Shown piece after piece: positions 6,614 to 14,547 of a DNA stretch of 20,074 nucleotides (position 1 is its first letter; each line of letters begins with the position of its first letter). The position numbers and the translations under genes were made by a program. The DNA is from an uncultured Bacilli bacterium (GTDB lineage Bacteria > Bacillota_I > Bacilli_A > RF39 > UBA660): the NCBI GenBank assembly GCA_947853365.1, contig CANTWQ010000109.1:1-20074 (forward strand). The letters are read 5' to 3'. Below the pieces are notes generated by a model, which was given only the letters and a program-made list of their open reading frames with translations, ran no database searches and was not told where the DNA came from.

Positions 6614-7460
6614 ACAAGCGATTTAAGAAATAAAAGACGGCAACCGCAATCCCCACAACGATGATTACGGCAATAAATACTTTCAGGAAATCTCGCACTG
6701 GATGTTCTTTTTCGACAAATTCATCATCGAGGCCTTCTTCATCAAAATCTTCATCGGTTAAATCCATCGATTTGGTATAGAAAGATCGATCGATGGTATC
6801 TGTATTCCCTGCTTTTTCTTCTGGGATATTTTCTTTATCTAAGATTTGCTTCGATAATTCTTCTGATATGACGGTTTCGTTGGCACTCGTCGGCATCAAA
6901 TCACTCAATAATTCTTTTCCGTCATCAGGTTCTTCTTGTTCCTTAATATCGTCAGCCAATGACTTTGATGTAATCGTGTGAATTAACTCTTCTAATTCTT
7001 CTTCCTTGGTTTTTTCTTTTTCTGCATGAATTTGTTCGATTTCTTCTGGTTTCATGCCTGCTAAAATATTGTAATCTGTATTTCGTAAGTTGCGTCTGGT
7101 TTCTTTTTCATCTTCGATTTCGCGATTTTTTTTGGCCAATGCTAATACATCATTGATATCATAGTTTTTCTTTTCTTCTTCTTGAAAAAAGTGTGATAAG
7201 TCCTTACTTTTCCGTTCCGGTTGACGATTGGGTAATAAGAAGTCTTTTTGATTATGATATGCTTCCCTGGTTTTGGTTTCTTGTTTGATTTCATCGAGAT
7301 GTATCACGCGCTTTAAATCTTCGACTGGAACAGGGGTAATTTCCTTATAGACGGGTTTGGTATAAAAATCTTCATATAATTTTTGATTTTTCGCAATACG
7401 TGTCGTTGGTTTTTTGGTATTGTTATGATCACTTTGATAACGATCCATGCGACTTTCCAT
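6612..7460 (-). CDS. Acidic, tail-anchored membrane protein of unknown function
   Basis: A 282-residue protein that I cannot assign. Residues 1-90 are polar and basic (for example KLYEDFYTKPVYKEITPVPV at 27-46). Residues 100-250 are strongly acidic and helical (NDVLALAKKNREIEDEKETR, KEKTKEEELEELI). Residues 259-279 form a single C-terminal membrane helix followed by NRL, so the bulk should face the cytoplasm as a tail-anchored protein. There is no signal peptide. The start at 7460 has GAGGTGG upstream and follows a clear sigma-A promoter. Single transcription unit with its own terminator. The architecture would suit a membrane-tethered adaptor, for example in division or envelope work, but nothing in the sequence proves it. 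Confidence 0.8.
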   Translation of the reverse strand: MESRMDRYQSDHNNTKKPTTRIAKNQKLYEDFYTKPVYKEITPVPVEDLKRVIHLDEIKQETKTREAYHNQKDFLLPNRQPERKSKDLSHFFQEEEKKNYDINDVLALAKKNREIEDEKETRRNLRNTDYNILAGMKPEEIEQIHAEKEKTKEEELEELIHTITSKSLADDIKEQEEPDDGKELLSDLMPTSANETVISEELSKQILDKENIPEEKAGNTDTIDRSFYTKSMDLTDEDFDEEGLDDEFVEKEHPVRDFLKVFIAVIIVVGIAVAVFYFLNRL

Positions 7461-7484
7461 CTTACCACCTCTTACTTTAAGATA

Positions 7485-7513
7485 ATCATATCATAAGATT
7501 GCTGTTCGGGCAA
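7485..7513 (-). promoter_or_regulatory. sigma-A promoter of the tail-anchored protein gene
   Basis: On the minus strand, TTGCCC (7513-7508), a 17-bp spacer and TATGAT (7490-7485). A second overlapping TATGAT lies at 7495-7490. Leader of about 18 nt. Confidence 0.72.
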
Positions 7514-7599
7514 TTAGATTTACAAAATGAGGCGTCAAGCAATTGTCATTTTTTTGTATTTATCATACAGAAAAGTATGAAAAGGCAGATAAAATACAT

Positions 7600-7627
7600 T
7601 TGACTTTTATGCTATTTAGGATATAAT
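7600..7627 (+). promoter_or_regulatory. sigma-A promoter of the ferredoxin gene
   Basis: TTGACT (7600-7605), a 16-bp spacer and TATAAT (7622-7627). Predicted start near 7634, so the leader is only about 10 nt and contains GAGGTG (7635-7640). Confidence 0.82.
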
Positions 7628-7644
7628 GAAATCGAGGTGTAAAG

Positions 7645-7839
7645 ATGAAAGTAAAAGTAAACAAAGATGTATGTATCGGATGTGGTGCATGTCAAGCAAT
7701 TGAAGGAGATGTTTTTGAACTTGGGGATGACGGATTAGCTCAAACAAAAGTCGAGGTTGTTCCAGAAGACAAAGAAAATTCGGTTCAAGATGCCATTGAG
7801 AGTTGTCCTACAGGGGCCATCGAAAAAATCGATGCATAA
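7645..7839 (+). CDS. fer: 4Fe-4S ferredoxin
   Basis: A 64-residue, acidic, single-cluster ferredoxin. Cluster ligands are Cys10, Cys13 and Cys16 in CIGCGAC, plus Cys54 in SCPTGAI. These bind one 4Fe-4S cluster, and the second cluster motif of clostridial 2[4Fe-4S] ferredoxins is missing. It carries low-potential electrons in the cytoplasm; partners cannot be told from context. The start is ATG at 7645 with GAGGTG five bases upstream. It has its own strong promoter and a bidirectional terminator shared with rluB. Confidence 0.95.
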   Translation: MKVKVNKDVCIGCGACQAIEGDVFELGDDGLAQTKVEVVPEDKENSVQDAIESCPTGAIEKIDA

Positions 7840-7840
7840 A

Positions 7841-7863
7841 AAATAAGCCAAAACGGCTTATTT
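7841..7863. terminator. Bidirectional terminator between the ferredoxin gene and rluB
   Basis: Perfect 9-bp stem AAATAAGCC (7841-7849) / GGCTTATTT (7855-7863) with a five-base loop. T residues follow on both strands (7861-7865 on the plus strand and the complement of the A-run near 7838-7843 on the minus strand). The rluB stop (7860-7858) lies in the stem. Confidence 0.9.
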
Positions 7864-8583
7864 TTGTTTGGTTTTTTGATATTGATATAGTTTTTTCACT
7901 TCTTTGACCGTCAGTTTTCGGGCCTTTCCTGATGGTAAATTACCGAGGGTTAGAAAGCCGATTCGTTCGCGTTTTAGTTTTAATACTTCCAATCCAACGG
8001 ATGCCATCATTCGCTTTATTTCATGATTTTTTCCTTCACAGATGGTAAGTTCGATCATCGATGTATCTTTCTCTTTGTCTACTTTACGTAATTTCACACG
8101 CCGCGGAATACATTTGACTCCGTCTAGAAGGATGCCTTGTTGTAGGGGAATGATTTGTTTAGCGCCAACGATCCCTTTGACTTTGACGATATATTCTTTT
8201 TCGATTTTCTGCTTGGGATCGGTTAATAGATTGGCTAACTCCCCATCATTGGTTAAAATTAACAAGCCTGTCGTATCATAATCGAGACGCCCTACGGGAT
8301 AGATTCTTTTGTCGGTTGGAATCAAATCGACGACTGTTTTTCTATGTTTATCATCGCTAGTGGTGGTTACTACACCACGCGGTTTATTTAATAGATAATA
8401 CTCTTTTTCCTCTTTTTCTAACATTTTGCCATCGATGGTAATCATTTGTCCTTTTGCTACTTTGGTTCCTAATTCGACTACTTTTACACCATCGACAAAA
8501 ACACGTCCTTGACGGATCAATTCTTCGGCTTTCCGACGAGAGATAAAACCAGCATTGGCAATTACTTTTTGTAATCTTTCCAT
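7858..8583 (-). CDS. rluB: 23S rRNA pseudouridine synthase, RluB/RsuA family
   Basis: A 241-residue enzyme that converts a uridine of 23S rRNA to pseudouridine. An S4 RNA-binding domain spans residues 2-47 (ERLQKVIANAGFISRRKAEE). The catalytic domain follows, with YLLNKPRGVVTT at 63-74 and GRLDYDTTGLLILTNDGEL at 98-116, where Asp101 is the catalytic aspartate. GKNHEIKRM is the later RNA-binding motif. Length fits Bacillus RluB. The start is ATG at 8583 with AGGTGAT upstream; the longer frame to 8631 is excluded because it runs through the promoter (8603-8631). In Bacillus, rluB follows dacB-spmA-spmB; here a CHAP gene separates them. Confidence 0.93.
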   Translation of the reverse strand: MERLQKVIANAGFISRRKAEELIRQGRVFVDGVKVVELGTKVAKGQMITIDGKMLEKEEKEYYLLNKPRGVVTTTSDDKHRKTVVDLIPTDKRIYPVGRLDYDTTGLLILTNDGELANLLTDPKQKIEKEYIVKVKGIVGAKQIIPLQQGILLDGVKCIPRRVKLRKVDKEKDTSMIELTICEGKNHEIKRMMASVGLEVLKLKRERIGFLTLGNLPSGKARKLTVKEVKKLYQYQKTKQK

Positions 8584-8602
8584 AGATATCACCTGCTTTG
8601 TT

Positions 8603-8631
8603 ATTATATCTTTTCTGACTGAATTTGGCAA
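8603..8631 (-). promoter_or_regulatory. sigma-A promoter of rluB
   Basis: On the minus strand, TTGCCA (8631-8626), a 17-bp spacer and TATAAT (8608-8603). The -35 lies 3 bp past the stop codon of the upstream CHAP gene. Confidence 0.8.
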
Positions 8632-8634
8632 TGA

Positions 8635-9876
8635 TTATTTCCTTGTTGGAAATAGATTGCTGGTGGTAAACGAAGTATCGTTTTCAATTTCGGCCGCGGT
8701 CAAAGCTTCGCCCGTTTTGGCATTTTGATATTGTGGTTTATGAATGGTGTGGATGAGGCTTGGGTTTCCTAATCGACGATTACATAGGATCCAGGTTCCA
8801 TCAATGTATTTGTTGTTACTTCGTGATAAAAACTCATCAAATGTTACAGTAGATAAGCGATATCCTTGCGGATTTTTATCCGTTTGATTGACAACATTCC
8901 CTTCGGATAGGACGATCGTTCCTTTTGGATAATCGACATCTTCGACAAAAGCCACATGACCATATAATGGATCATCTGGATATTCACTTTCTACTTGTTC
9001 GTAGACGACAATATCGCCGGGATAAATTTGATGAATGTCATTGACATGTTCTTTCCAAGAAAGATTGGTTTCTCCTTTGAGATAAGCTTCTTTATGAGAT
9101 TTTAACCAATCACCCGCATTGTGGTATTCGGTGATTTGATCGATCGGTTGATAGTCGAGATGAAAGCGATCATATAATTCTTGCACTCTTCCAAAAACAT
9201 AAGTCGTACATTGTTCTGGTTTCCAACCGCCTTCGATACCTCTTTGATAAAAATAGTTGTTTTTCGTATAATAAGTTTGATACGTTAAATCATTTTCGGT
9301 TAGTGATTGATCTCTACTTGGCCAAGTCAAGTGTTCTTGTTTATTAAAAACAATCGCCGGTTCCATCTTTGGAACATGAGCCATGATGGTACTAATATCG
9401 ACGGTCGTTGGGACTTTTTCCTCTTTGGCAAGATTCCATCCGGCCCAGATGAGACCGCTAGCTAAAACGACGCTTCCAATCCGTTGAAGTGTTTTTTTTA
9501 AGGGAAGTTTTTCTAATCCTTTTTGATTTTGATATGTAAGTTTAAACTGTGGCTTGGCTTCCTCTTGTGGTGGTGCTTGCTTCGATTCTTTCAAATAGGA
9601 AAGCCATTCTAATGGTGCTTCTTTTTCATCGATAAAGCGATAGACTTTTCGTACTTCATGAAGGATTTCTTTTCGCTTAATCGGATCTTGTTCTTTGCTA
9701 CGTCCAGAAATTTCATCTAGCTTTTTGGTGGTATCGTCCATAGTCGTTGTGGTGATGCGATGTTGTTTTCCTTTTTCATCTTGATAAAGAATGATGGCTC
9801 CGACAAAGTTGGTGATTTTACCGTTTTCACTGCTACCAATAATTACATAGTTTAACAATTTGTTTCCACTTTCCAT
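8635..9876 (-). CDS. Membrane-anchored CHAP-domain peptidoglycan hydrolase-like protein
   Basis: A 413-residue protein. Residues 1-130 are cytoplasmic-looking and unassigned (VIIGSSENGKITNFVGAIIL at 11-30). A hydrophobic segment at about 133-150 (SVVLASGLIWAGWNLA) is the likely membrane helix. Residues about 205-370 form a CHAP (NlpC/P60-like) amidase or endopeptidase domain: Cys223 in PEQCTTYVFGR, His307 in YGHVAFVEDV, Glu325 in VLSEGNV. The tail (371-413) is Ser/Thr-rich. The catalytic trio suggests cleavage of peptidoglycan peptide bonds outside the cell. I chose ATG at 9876 because the promoter at 9899-9927 lies within the longer frame; GGTGAGG precedes it. It sits between spmB and rluB, where Bacillus has no gene that I recall. 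The N-terminal cytoplasmic domain is unusual for a CHAP protein. Confidence 0.82.
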   Translation of the reverse strand: MESGNKLLNYVIIGSSENGKITNFVGAIILYQDEKGKQHRITTTTMDDTTKKLDEISGRSKEQDPIKRKEILHEVRKVYRFIDEKEAPLEWLSYLKESKQAPPQEEAKPQFKLTYQNQKGLEKLPLKKTLQRIGSVVLASGLIWAGWNLAKEEKVPTTVDISTIMAHVPKMEPAIVFNKQEHLTWPSRDQSLTENDLTYQTYYTKNNYFYQRGIEGGWKPEQCTTYVFGRVQELYDRFHLDYQPIDQITEYHNAGDWLKSHKEAYLKGETNLSWKEHVNDIHQIYPGDIVVYEQVESEYPDDPLYGHVAFVEDVDYPKGTIVLSEGNVVNQTDKNPQGYRLSTVTFDEFLSRSNNKYIDGTWILCNRRLGNPSLIHTIHKPQYQNAKTGEALTAAEIENDTSFTTSNLFPTRK

Positions 9877-9898
9877 ATCCTCACCCAATTCTAACATC

Positions 9899-9927
9899 AT
9901 TATACGAATATTTCTGCTTTCTGTCAA
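9899..9927 (-). promoter_or_regulatory. Perfect-consensus sigma-A promoter of the CHAP gene
   Basis: On the minus strand, TTGACA (9927-9922), exactly 17 bp, and TATAAT (9904-9899). Its -35 starts 2 bp after the spmB stop codon (9931-9929). Confidence 0.88.
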
Positions 9928-9928
9928 T

Positions 9929-10456
9929 CTAACCGAAGAAGAGATGAACCAGTAAAATGCTAGCAAACACAGCCATAGCATCGGCCATCAGGCCGGCTTT
10001 TAAGGCGTATTTGCTATTTTTGATGCCAATACTACCAAAGTATAGACTTAGAACATAAATGGTTGTATCACTACTTCCTTGTAAGGTCGCCGCTAAGCGT
10101 CCTATGAAAGTATCGACACCATATTTTTGAATCAAATCGATCATGACAGCAAAAGAAGCATTGCCCGAAATGGGACGAATGAGAGCCATGGGCAAAATTT
10201 CAATCGGTATTTTCAAGAATGTAAACACTGGTCGAAATAAGGTGAAAATAGAATCTAACAAACCACTTCTAAGTAGGAGATTGACACCAAAAATCATGGC
10301 CATTAAACACGGTAAAATTGAAAAAGCCAAATCCATGCCTTCTTTGGCTCCTTTTAAAAAAGCATCATAAAGAGGAACTTTTTTATCATATCCATAGCCA
10401 ATCAACAGTAAGACCAAAACGGGTAAAAAATAATTACTGATTTGCACTAGATTCAC
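9929..10456 (-). CDS. spmB: Spore maturation protein SpmB
   Basis: A 175-residue polytopic membrane protein with a nucleoside-recognition (Gate) domain. Typical blocks are GAKEGMDLAFSILPCLMAMI, ALIRPISGNASFAVM and GSSDTTIYVLSLYFGSIGIK, followed by a C-terminal hydrophobic stretch. SpmA and SpmB are needed in Bacillus and Clostridium for spore core dehydration and heat resistance. I chose GTG at 10456, with AAAGGAG eight bases upstream, which gives a length close to the 178 of Bacillus SpmB. The frame overlaps the end of spmA by 23 nt, indicating translational coupling. Confidence 0.93.
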   Translation of the reverse strand: MNLVQISNYFLPVLVLLLIGYGYDKKVPLYDAFLKGAKEGMDLAFSILPCLMAMIFGVNLLLRSGLLDSIFTLFRPVFTFLKIPIEILPMALIRPISGNASFAVMIDLIQKYGVDTFIGRLAATLQGSSDTTIYVLSLYFGSIGIKNSKYALKAGLMADAMAVFASILLVHLFFG

Positions 10457-11036
10457 GGCGTTTACTCCTTTCATAGAAAAGGCGATCCATGATGAGACCA
10501 AAGACGTTCGAAATCAATGTGGCGGTGATCGTAGTTACTAAGATCAACGCAGGATTGGGGCTTTGATACATACTGCGAACGGCTATGATATCGGTGGCTA
10601 GTAATGTAACTCCTCCAGTATTTAATACTAAAAAGGTGATCATACTTCTCGTTGCGGTTGTTTTATTGGGATTTTTCTCTTGTAAACATTTCATTGCTTT
10701 CAAGCCAAAGGGGGTCGAAGCATTATGAATTCCTAACATGTTGATGGTAATGTTACTGGCAATATATCCAAGGGCTTCATCATCTTCTTTTAATTCAGGA
10801 AATAAAATACGAAACAAGGGGCGCATCCAATGTGTCATTTTTTCTAATACTCCGGCTTCTTTGGCAATGTTCATAATACCACTCCACAGAATCATAAACG
10901 GAAACATCGATAAAAAGAGATCTAATATTTGCCTCGGAGCGGCAATGATTTCATTGTTGATTGCTTCGATATTTCCTGTTAAGAGGCTAAAAATAATACC
11001 TGCGATGATGAAAATGCCAAAGAGATGGTTCATCAT
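10434..11036 (-). CDS. spmA: Spore maturation protein SpmA
   Basis: A 200-residue membrane protein with several hydrophobic helices and a Gate domain. Characteristic blocks are FPFMILWSGIMNIAKEAGVL, RILFPELKEDDEALGYIASN, then a conserved LGIHNASTPFGLKAM, and TRSMITFLVLNTGGVTLL. The partner is SpmB. Together they support spore core dehydration at a late stage of sporulation. ATG at 11036 overlaps the dacB TGA (ATGA junction), and AGGAG lies ten bases upstream. The GTG at 11045 is too close to the Shine-Dalgarno. Length is close to the roughly 196 residues of Bacillus SpmA. Confidence 0.94.
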   Translation of the reverse strand: MMNHLFGIFIIAGIIFSLLTGNIEAINNEIIAAPRQILDLFLSMFPFMILWSGIMNIAKEAGVLEKMTHWMRPLFRILFPELKEDDEALGYIASNITINMLGIHNASTPFGLKAMKCLQEKNPNKTTATRSMITFLVLNTGGVTLLATDIIAVRSMYQSPNPALILVTTITATLISNVFGLIMDRLFYERSKRRESSANQ

Positions 11037-12112
11037 TGAAACCACTCTCCTATTCTTTGCCAGAAACTCTTTTTCTTGGGAATGGATACATGAATCTTTT
11101 CTTCGTGCAAGACTTCATCTTTTAACAAGACTTTTGCAATCCCTACCACTTCTTGATCTTTATAGTTTTTTTGTTTGGTTAGTTGGATCAAAACCCGAAT
11201 GTTTTCCGCTTCTTCTTCCGTCAAAGGATAAATAAAACTATTTTCAATATAGATGGGGTCCTGGTAGTAAGTATCATCAATTTGAAAATGGTCTTTATCG
11301 AGAATGATATAATTTTTGTAACTAGCAAAGATTTCTTCGTAGAGCTCTTTTTGGGTTTGATAATGATTGCCGTCATTGAAAACGACGCTGGTTAATTCGA
11401 GTCCATTTTTCGAAGCGGTTGTCACCAGTGTTTTGCCAGCACGAGGAGTATAACCGGTTTTGCCACTCGTGATGTATTCATAGTCAAAAAGTAATTCATT
11501 ACGATTATGCCAGAGATAGGTTTTATCGTTACCAATGACAGTATATTTTTTAGTAATGGTAATTTCACGGTACATCGGATTTTGATAGGCATATGCGGAT
11601 AATTTGGCCATATCATAGGCCGTCGAATAGTTTTCAGTTTTCTCATCTAGTCCATGACTATTACGAAAGATCGTGTTCGTCATTCCAATTTCTTGGGCTT
11701 TTTGGTTCATCATGGCCACAAACTGTTCTTCACTTCCGCCAATATAAGTAGCAATGACAATCGCAGCATCGTTACCACTTCTAAGCATCAATCCATATAA
11801 CAGATCTTTTAACTTCATCTGTTCCCCTAGTTCCAAATAAATATTGGAACCATACATTTCCAATACTTCTTCACCAACCGTCACGATGTCCTCGGTTTTG
11901 CCGGATTCGATGGCTAGGATACAGGTCATAATTTTCGTAATCGATGCAATCAAACGGGGTTCATTGATGGCCTTGGCATATAGAATACGGCCAGATGGAA
12001 TATCCATCACAATGGCATTTCGGCTACTGACATTCGTGAGGATTGCTTGGACATTCCAAGGATACAAAAAAAGAAGACTCACAAAAAAGAGATAGGCTAT
12101 CATTTTTTTCAT
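11033..12112 (-). CDS. dacB: D-alanyl-D-alanine carboxypeptidase (DacB/PBP5*-like)
   Basis: A 359-residue serine DD-carboxypeptidase of the S11 (PBP5) family. It has a signal peptide (residues 1-23, likely cut after VQA). The catalytic motifs are S57-I-T-K60 (nucleophile Ser57), S112-G-N114 and K218-T-G220. It removes the terminal D-Ala from muropeptides. The neighbours spmA and spmB, with ATGA overlap to spmA, point to the sporulation-specific DacB that adjusts cortex cross-linking. The C-terminus ends in a basic region (KKKSFWQRIGEWFQ) that could form an amphipathic membrane anchor, as in PBP5 enzymes. The start is ATG at 12112 after AGGTGATAAG. A vegetative DacA-type role cannot be excluded by sequence alone. 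Confidence 0.92.
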   Translation of the reverse strand: MKKMIAYLFFVSLLFLYPWNVQAILTNVSSRNAIVMDIPSGRILYAKAINEPRLIASITKIMTCILAIESGKTEDIVTVGEEVLEMYGSNIYLELGEQMKLKDLLYGLMLRSGNDAAIVIATYIGGSEEQFVAMMNQKAQEIGMTNTIFRNSHGLDEKTENYSTAYDMAKLSAYAYQNPMYREITITKKYTVIGNDKTYLWHNRNELLFDYEYITSGKTGYTPRAGKTLVTTASKNGLELTSVVFNDGNHYQTQKELYEEIFASYKNYIILDKDHFQIDDTYYQDPIYIENSFIYPLTEEEAENIRVLIQLTKQKNYKDQEVVGIAKVLLKDEVLHEEKIHVSIPKKKSFWQRIGEWFQ

Positions 12113-12164
12113 CTTATCACCTATCCCAGTATATGTTTGATTGTATTGTTTTAGTCCTTTCTAT

Positions 12165-12707
12165 CTACCCGATATATAAACCATGGATTTTTCGTCTAGC
12201 ATCATCACCAATATCATCTAAGATCCATACACCGTCTTCTTTGTGAACAGAAAAGAGAATGGTATATTGAATTTTTTCGGTGGTATTTTGCATTTTGTCT
12301 ATTTTATAATCCATAAACTTTTGATAATCGACGTTGCCATCCGTCACAAATTCTTGTTCGTGTTCTTCCAAATAATTTTGGGCATCCTCTATTTGTTTGC
12401 CATAGTTAAATACTTCGATTTCCACCTCGACCGTGGCCTGGTCGCCATCGACGGTTTCATCTTTTATTTTGTACATCAAATTTTGATATTGTTTTTTCAT
12501 CAGATCGCGATATTCTTTTTTTTGACTTTCATCAAGAGAATCAGTTCGAGATACGACATCACTTAGTTGTTGTAAAACGGTACTATCCATAATTTGATAT
12601 TTACCGAGAAATTCTTCGACTCTTTTGGTCGGAGTATTCATTAAATCGGAAAAACTACATCCGGTTAAAAGGAATAAAATGGCTAATGATACGAGTAACT
12701 TTTTCAT
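12165..12707 (-). CDS. Hypothetical lipoprotein
   Basis: A 180-residue lipoprotein. The signal sequence ends in lipobox LLTGC, so Cys17 would be lipidated and the protein anchored to the outer face of the membrane. The mature part is alpha/beta with helical TKRVEEFLGKYQIMDSTVLQ, a run of charged residues, and strands such as QATVEVEIEVFNYG and VWILDDIGDD at the end. This suggests an NTF2-like/DUF4878-type fold, which is tentative. AGGTGG precedes the ATG at 12707. It lies 52 nt upstream of dacB in the same direction, so it may be cotranscribed with the spore maturation genes. No terminator is seen between them. Confidence 0.82.
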   Translation of the reverse strand: MKKLLVSLAILFLLTGCSFSDLMNTPTKRVEEFLGKYQIMDSTVLQQLSDVVSRTDSLDESQKKEYRDLMKKQYQNLMYKIKDETVDGDQATVEVEIEVFNYGKQIEDAQNYLEEHEQEFVTDGNVDYQKFMDYKIDKMQNTTEKIQYTILFSVHKEDGVWILDDIGDDARRKIHGLYIG

Positions 12708-12751
12708 ATTCCACCTCGTTTGTAGTGTGGTCTGTTTTTTGGCTTTTATAC

Positions 12752-12777
12752 AAAAAAAGTTGGAATTTCCAACTTTT
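12752..12777 (-). terminator. Intrinsic terminator of asnS
   Basis: On the minus strand, AAAAGTTGG (12777-12769) / CCAACTTTT (12763-12755) with a five-base loop and T residues to 12752. The asnS stop codon (12778-12776) overlaps the stem. Confidence 0.9.
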
Positions 12778-14158
12778 AGTAATCACAGTTTCCTGGTGTT
12801 CTTGGGAATGGAATCACATCACGAATGTTTTCGACGCCTGTTAAATAAATTAACAACCGTTCAAAGCCCATCCCAAAACCAGAGTGGTAACATCCCCCAA
12901 AACGACGTAGGTTACAGTACCAATCGACAACGTCTTCTTCAATTCCCATTTCTTTCATCCGTTTTTGTAGTTTATCGTAATTTTCTTCCCTTTGTGAACC
13001 GCCCATCAATTCCCCTGCACCTGGGACTTCTAAATCGACCGCGGCTACAGTTTTGCCATCGTCGTTTACTTTCATATACCAAGCTTTGATATCTTTTGGC
13101 CAATTGGTAATAAAGACAGGACCATCAAAATATTCCGTAATATAGCGTTCGTGTTCTTTGGCAATATCTTCGTTATCATCCGGTGTAAACTCCCATTTGA
13201 TATTGGCTTTCTTTAAAATATCGACTACTTCATGGTGCGTGATCCGAACAAATTTCGATGCGACCAACTTTTCTAGTTTTTGTTTTAATCCTTTTTCAAC
13301 AAAACTATCACAGAAAGCAATTTCTTCTTGCGCGTGTTCTAAAACATAAGATACGACATATTTTAACATTTCTTCTTCGATATCCATCAGTCCATCCAAA
13401 TCACAAAAAGCAATTTCTGGTTCGATCATCCAAAATTCGTTGGCATGGGTTTTGGTATTCGAGTTTTCCGTTCGAAACGTTGGACCAAAGGTATATATTT
13501 TTTTATAGGCCATGGCAAATGATTCGCCATGTAATTGTCCAGTTCCGGTAATATAGGCCTGTTTACCAAATAAGTCTTTGCTTAAATCGACATGCCCATC
13601 CACCATTGGCAAATGATTGAAATCTAAAGTCGTGATTTTAAACATTTGATCTGATCCTTCACAGTCAGTCGTAGTAATTAAAGGTGTATGTACATAAACA
13701 TAATGATTTTTTTGAAAGTATTCATGAATGGCCATCGCTGCAATGCTACGAATACGAAATACTGCGCCAAAGAGATTGGTCCGCGGGCGAAGATATGCTT
13801 GCTCTCTTAAGAATTCACGCGTATGCCGTTTGGGTTGAATCGGATAATCTTCCGGACAGTCTCCTTCCAACTGGTAAGATGATAAGTGTAATTCAAATGC
13901 TTGGTTTTCTTTGGGAGACTTCTTTAAAGTTCCTTTCACTGTCAAGGCACATCCTACACGCAGTTTTTGAATTTCTTCAAAATCTGGCAAAGTGTTATCA
14001 TAGATGATTTGGACACCTTTAAAATAGGTTCCATCGTTAAAATCAATGAATCCAAATTCTTTTTGTTTCCGGTGATTACGAATCCATCCTTGCAAGGTGA
14101 TTTCTTGATCCATAAATTTTTCTACTTCTTGATAAATATCTCTAATATCTTGTATCAT
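12776..14158 (-). CDS. asnS: Asparaginyl-tRNA synthetase
   Basis: A 460-residue class II synthetase that charges tRNA-Asn. An N-terminal OB-fold anticodon-binding domain (about 15-110, EITLQGWIRNHRKQKEFGFI) is followed by the catalytic core. Motif 2 is FRTENSNTKTHANEFWMIEP and motif 3 is GFGMGFERLLIYL, with GVENIRDVIPFPRTPG at the C-terminus. GSDQMFKI is the usual block that separates AsnRS from AspRS. Length matches the family (about 430-465). The start is ATG at 14158 after GGAGG; the open frame further upstream is leader sequence. Expression is controlled by a T-box that senses uncharged tRNA-Asn. Confidence 0.96.
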   Translation of the reverse strand: MIQDIRDIYQEVEKFMDQEITLQGWIRNHRKQKEFGFIDFNDGTYFKGVQIIYDNTLPDFEEIQKLRVGCALTVKGTLKKSPKENQAFELHLSSYQLEGDCPEDYPIQPKRHTREFLREQAYLRPRTNLFGAVFRIRSIAAMAIHEYFQKNHYVYVHTPLITTTDCEGSDQMFKITTLDFNHLPMVDGHVDLSKDLFGKQAYITGTGQLHGESFAMAYKKIYTFGPTFRTENSNTKTHANEFWMIEPEIAFCDLDGLMDIEEEMLKYVVSYVLEHAQEEIAFCDSFVEKGLKQKLEKLVASKFVRITHHEVVDILKKANIKWEFTPDDNEDIAKEHERYITEYFDGPVFITNWPKDIKAWYMKVNDDGKTVAAVDLEVPGAGELMGGSQREENYDKLQKRMKEMGIEEDVVDWYCNLRRFGGCYHSGFGMGFERLLIYLTGVENIRDVIPFPRTPGNCDY

Positions 14159-14400
14159 GTGTTTCCTCCAATCAAAAACAGGAATGTCCATAAGGGACGA
14201 ATTCCTGTTAATCCGCGGTACCACCCAAATTATTGTATTACTACAATCGCTTTCTTTGGATAACGGTTTTGGCCGACTGATTCTACTTGTTTCTTTCAGT
14301 AACTCCCAAGTGTTCTTTCGAAAAAGATGTTGATTCGTTTGCACCAACCACGAACTCTCTCATTTCTTTTCTTTTTGTACTCGTCTTGTTCTTCGTTTCT
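14159..14400 (-). promoter_or_regulatory. T-box riboswitch leader of asnS
   Basis: On the minus strand, the leader contains the T-box sequence GGGTGGTACCGCGG (14226-14213) and then a terminator. Stem I elements are visible upstream: AGAGAGTTCGTGGTTGGTGC, and later CACTTGGGAGT. Directly before ACTTGGGAG is AAC (14314-14312), which fits the specifier position and is an Asn codon, in agreement with the gene. Uncharged tRNA-Asn would pair with AAC and, through its NCCA end, with the T-box bulge, which prevents termination. The specifier is placed by comparison with other leaders from memory. Confidence 0.93.
14174..14209 (-). terminator. T-box regulated terminator of the asnS leader
   Basis: On the minus strand, AACAGGAAT (14209-14201) pairs with ATTCCTGTT (14185-14177), with an inner GTCC/GGAC extension, followed by T residues. 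The 5' strand lies next to the T-box sequence, as expected for mutually exclusive antiterminator and terminator. Confidence 0.9.
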
Positions 14401-14406
14401 AGGTTT

Positions 14407-14435
14407 ATTATATATCACTCTATATTTCCTGTCAA
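14407..14435 (-). promoter_or_regulatory. Perfect-consensus sigma-A promoter of asnS
   Basis: On the minus strand, TTGACA (14435-14430), a 17-bp spacer and TATAAT (14412-14407). It gives a leader of about 240 nt, consistent with a full T-box. Confidence 0.9.
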
Positions 14436-14547
14436 ACTTGTCTTTTTTATTTTTGACTAGATTAGATGCTTTTATACACCAAGAGGCGCGTTTGATCGAT
14501 GGACCATTTTTTATCAAGTTGGGTTTTCTATTTTCTAGGATCGTCCC
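14436..14547. other. Intergenic stretch with no recognised feature
   Basis: It lies between the asnS promoter and the end of the repeat protein. I see no convincing hairpin plus T-tract, so the terminator of the upstream gene is not identified. The short open frames here lack ribosome binding sites. Confidence 0.5.

Noticed and set aside
10738..11235. 165-codon open frame on the plus strand
   Set aside because: It lies antisense to spmA and the end of dacB, both with clear family motifs. Its composition is the complement of those genes and it has no binding site.
12113..12164. Sigma-E-like promoter for dacB (CATATACT at about 12138)
   Set aside because: The -10 is only a partial match and no -35 of the right type is at the right distance. 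dacB could equally be read through from the lipoprotein gene.
12625..14263. Several plus-strand open frames of 60-154 codons opposite asnS
   Set aside because: All are shadows of the AsnRS coding sequence, without ribosome binding sites.
14159..14347. Amino-terminal extension of asnS
   Set aside because: The open frame upstream runs through the T-box and terminator. The ATG at 14158 with GGAGG gives the normal AsnRS length.
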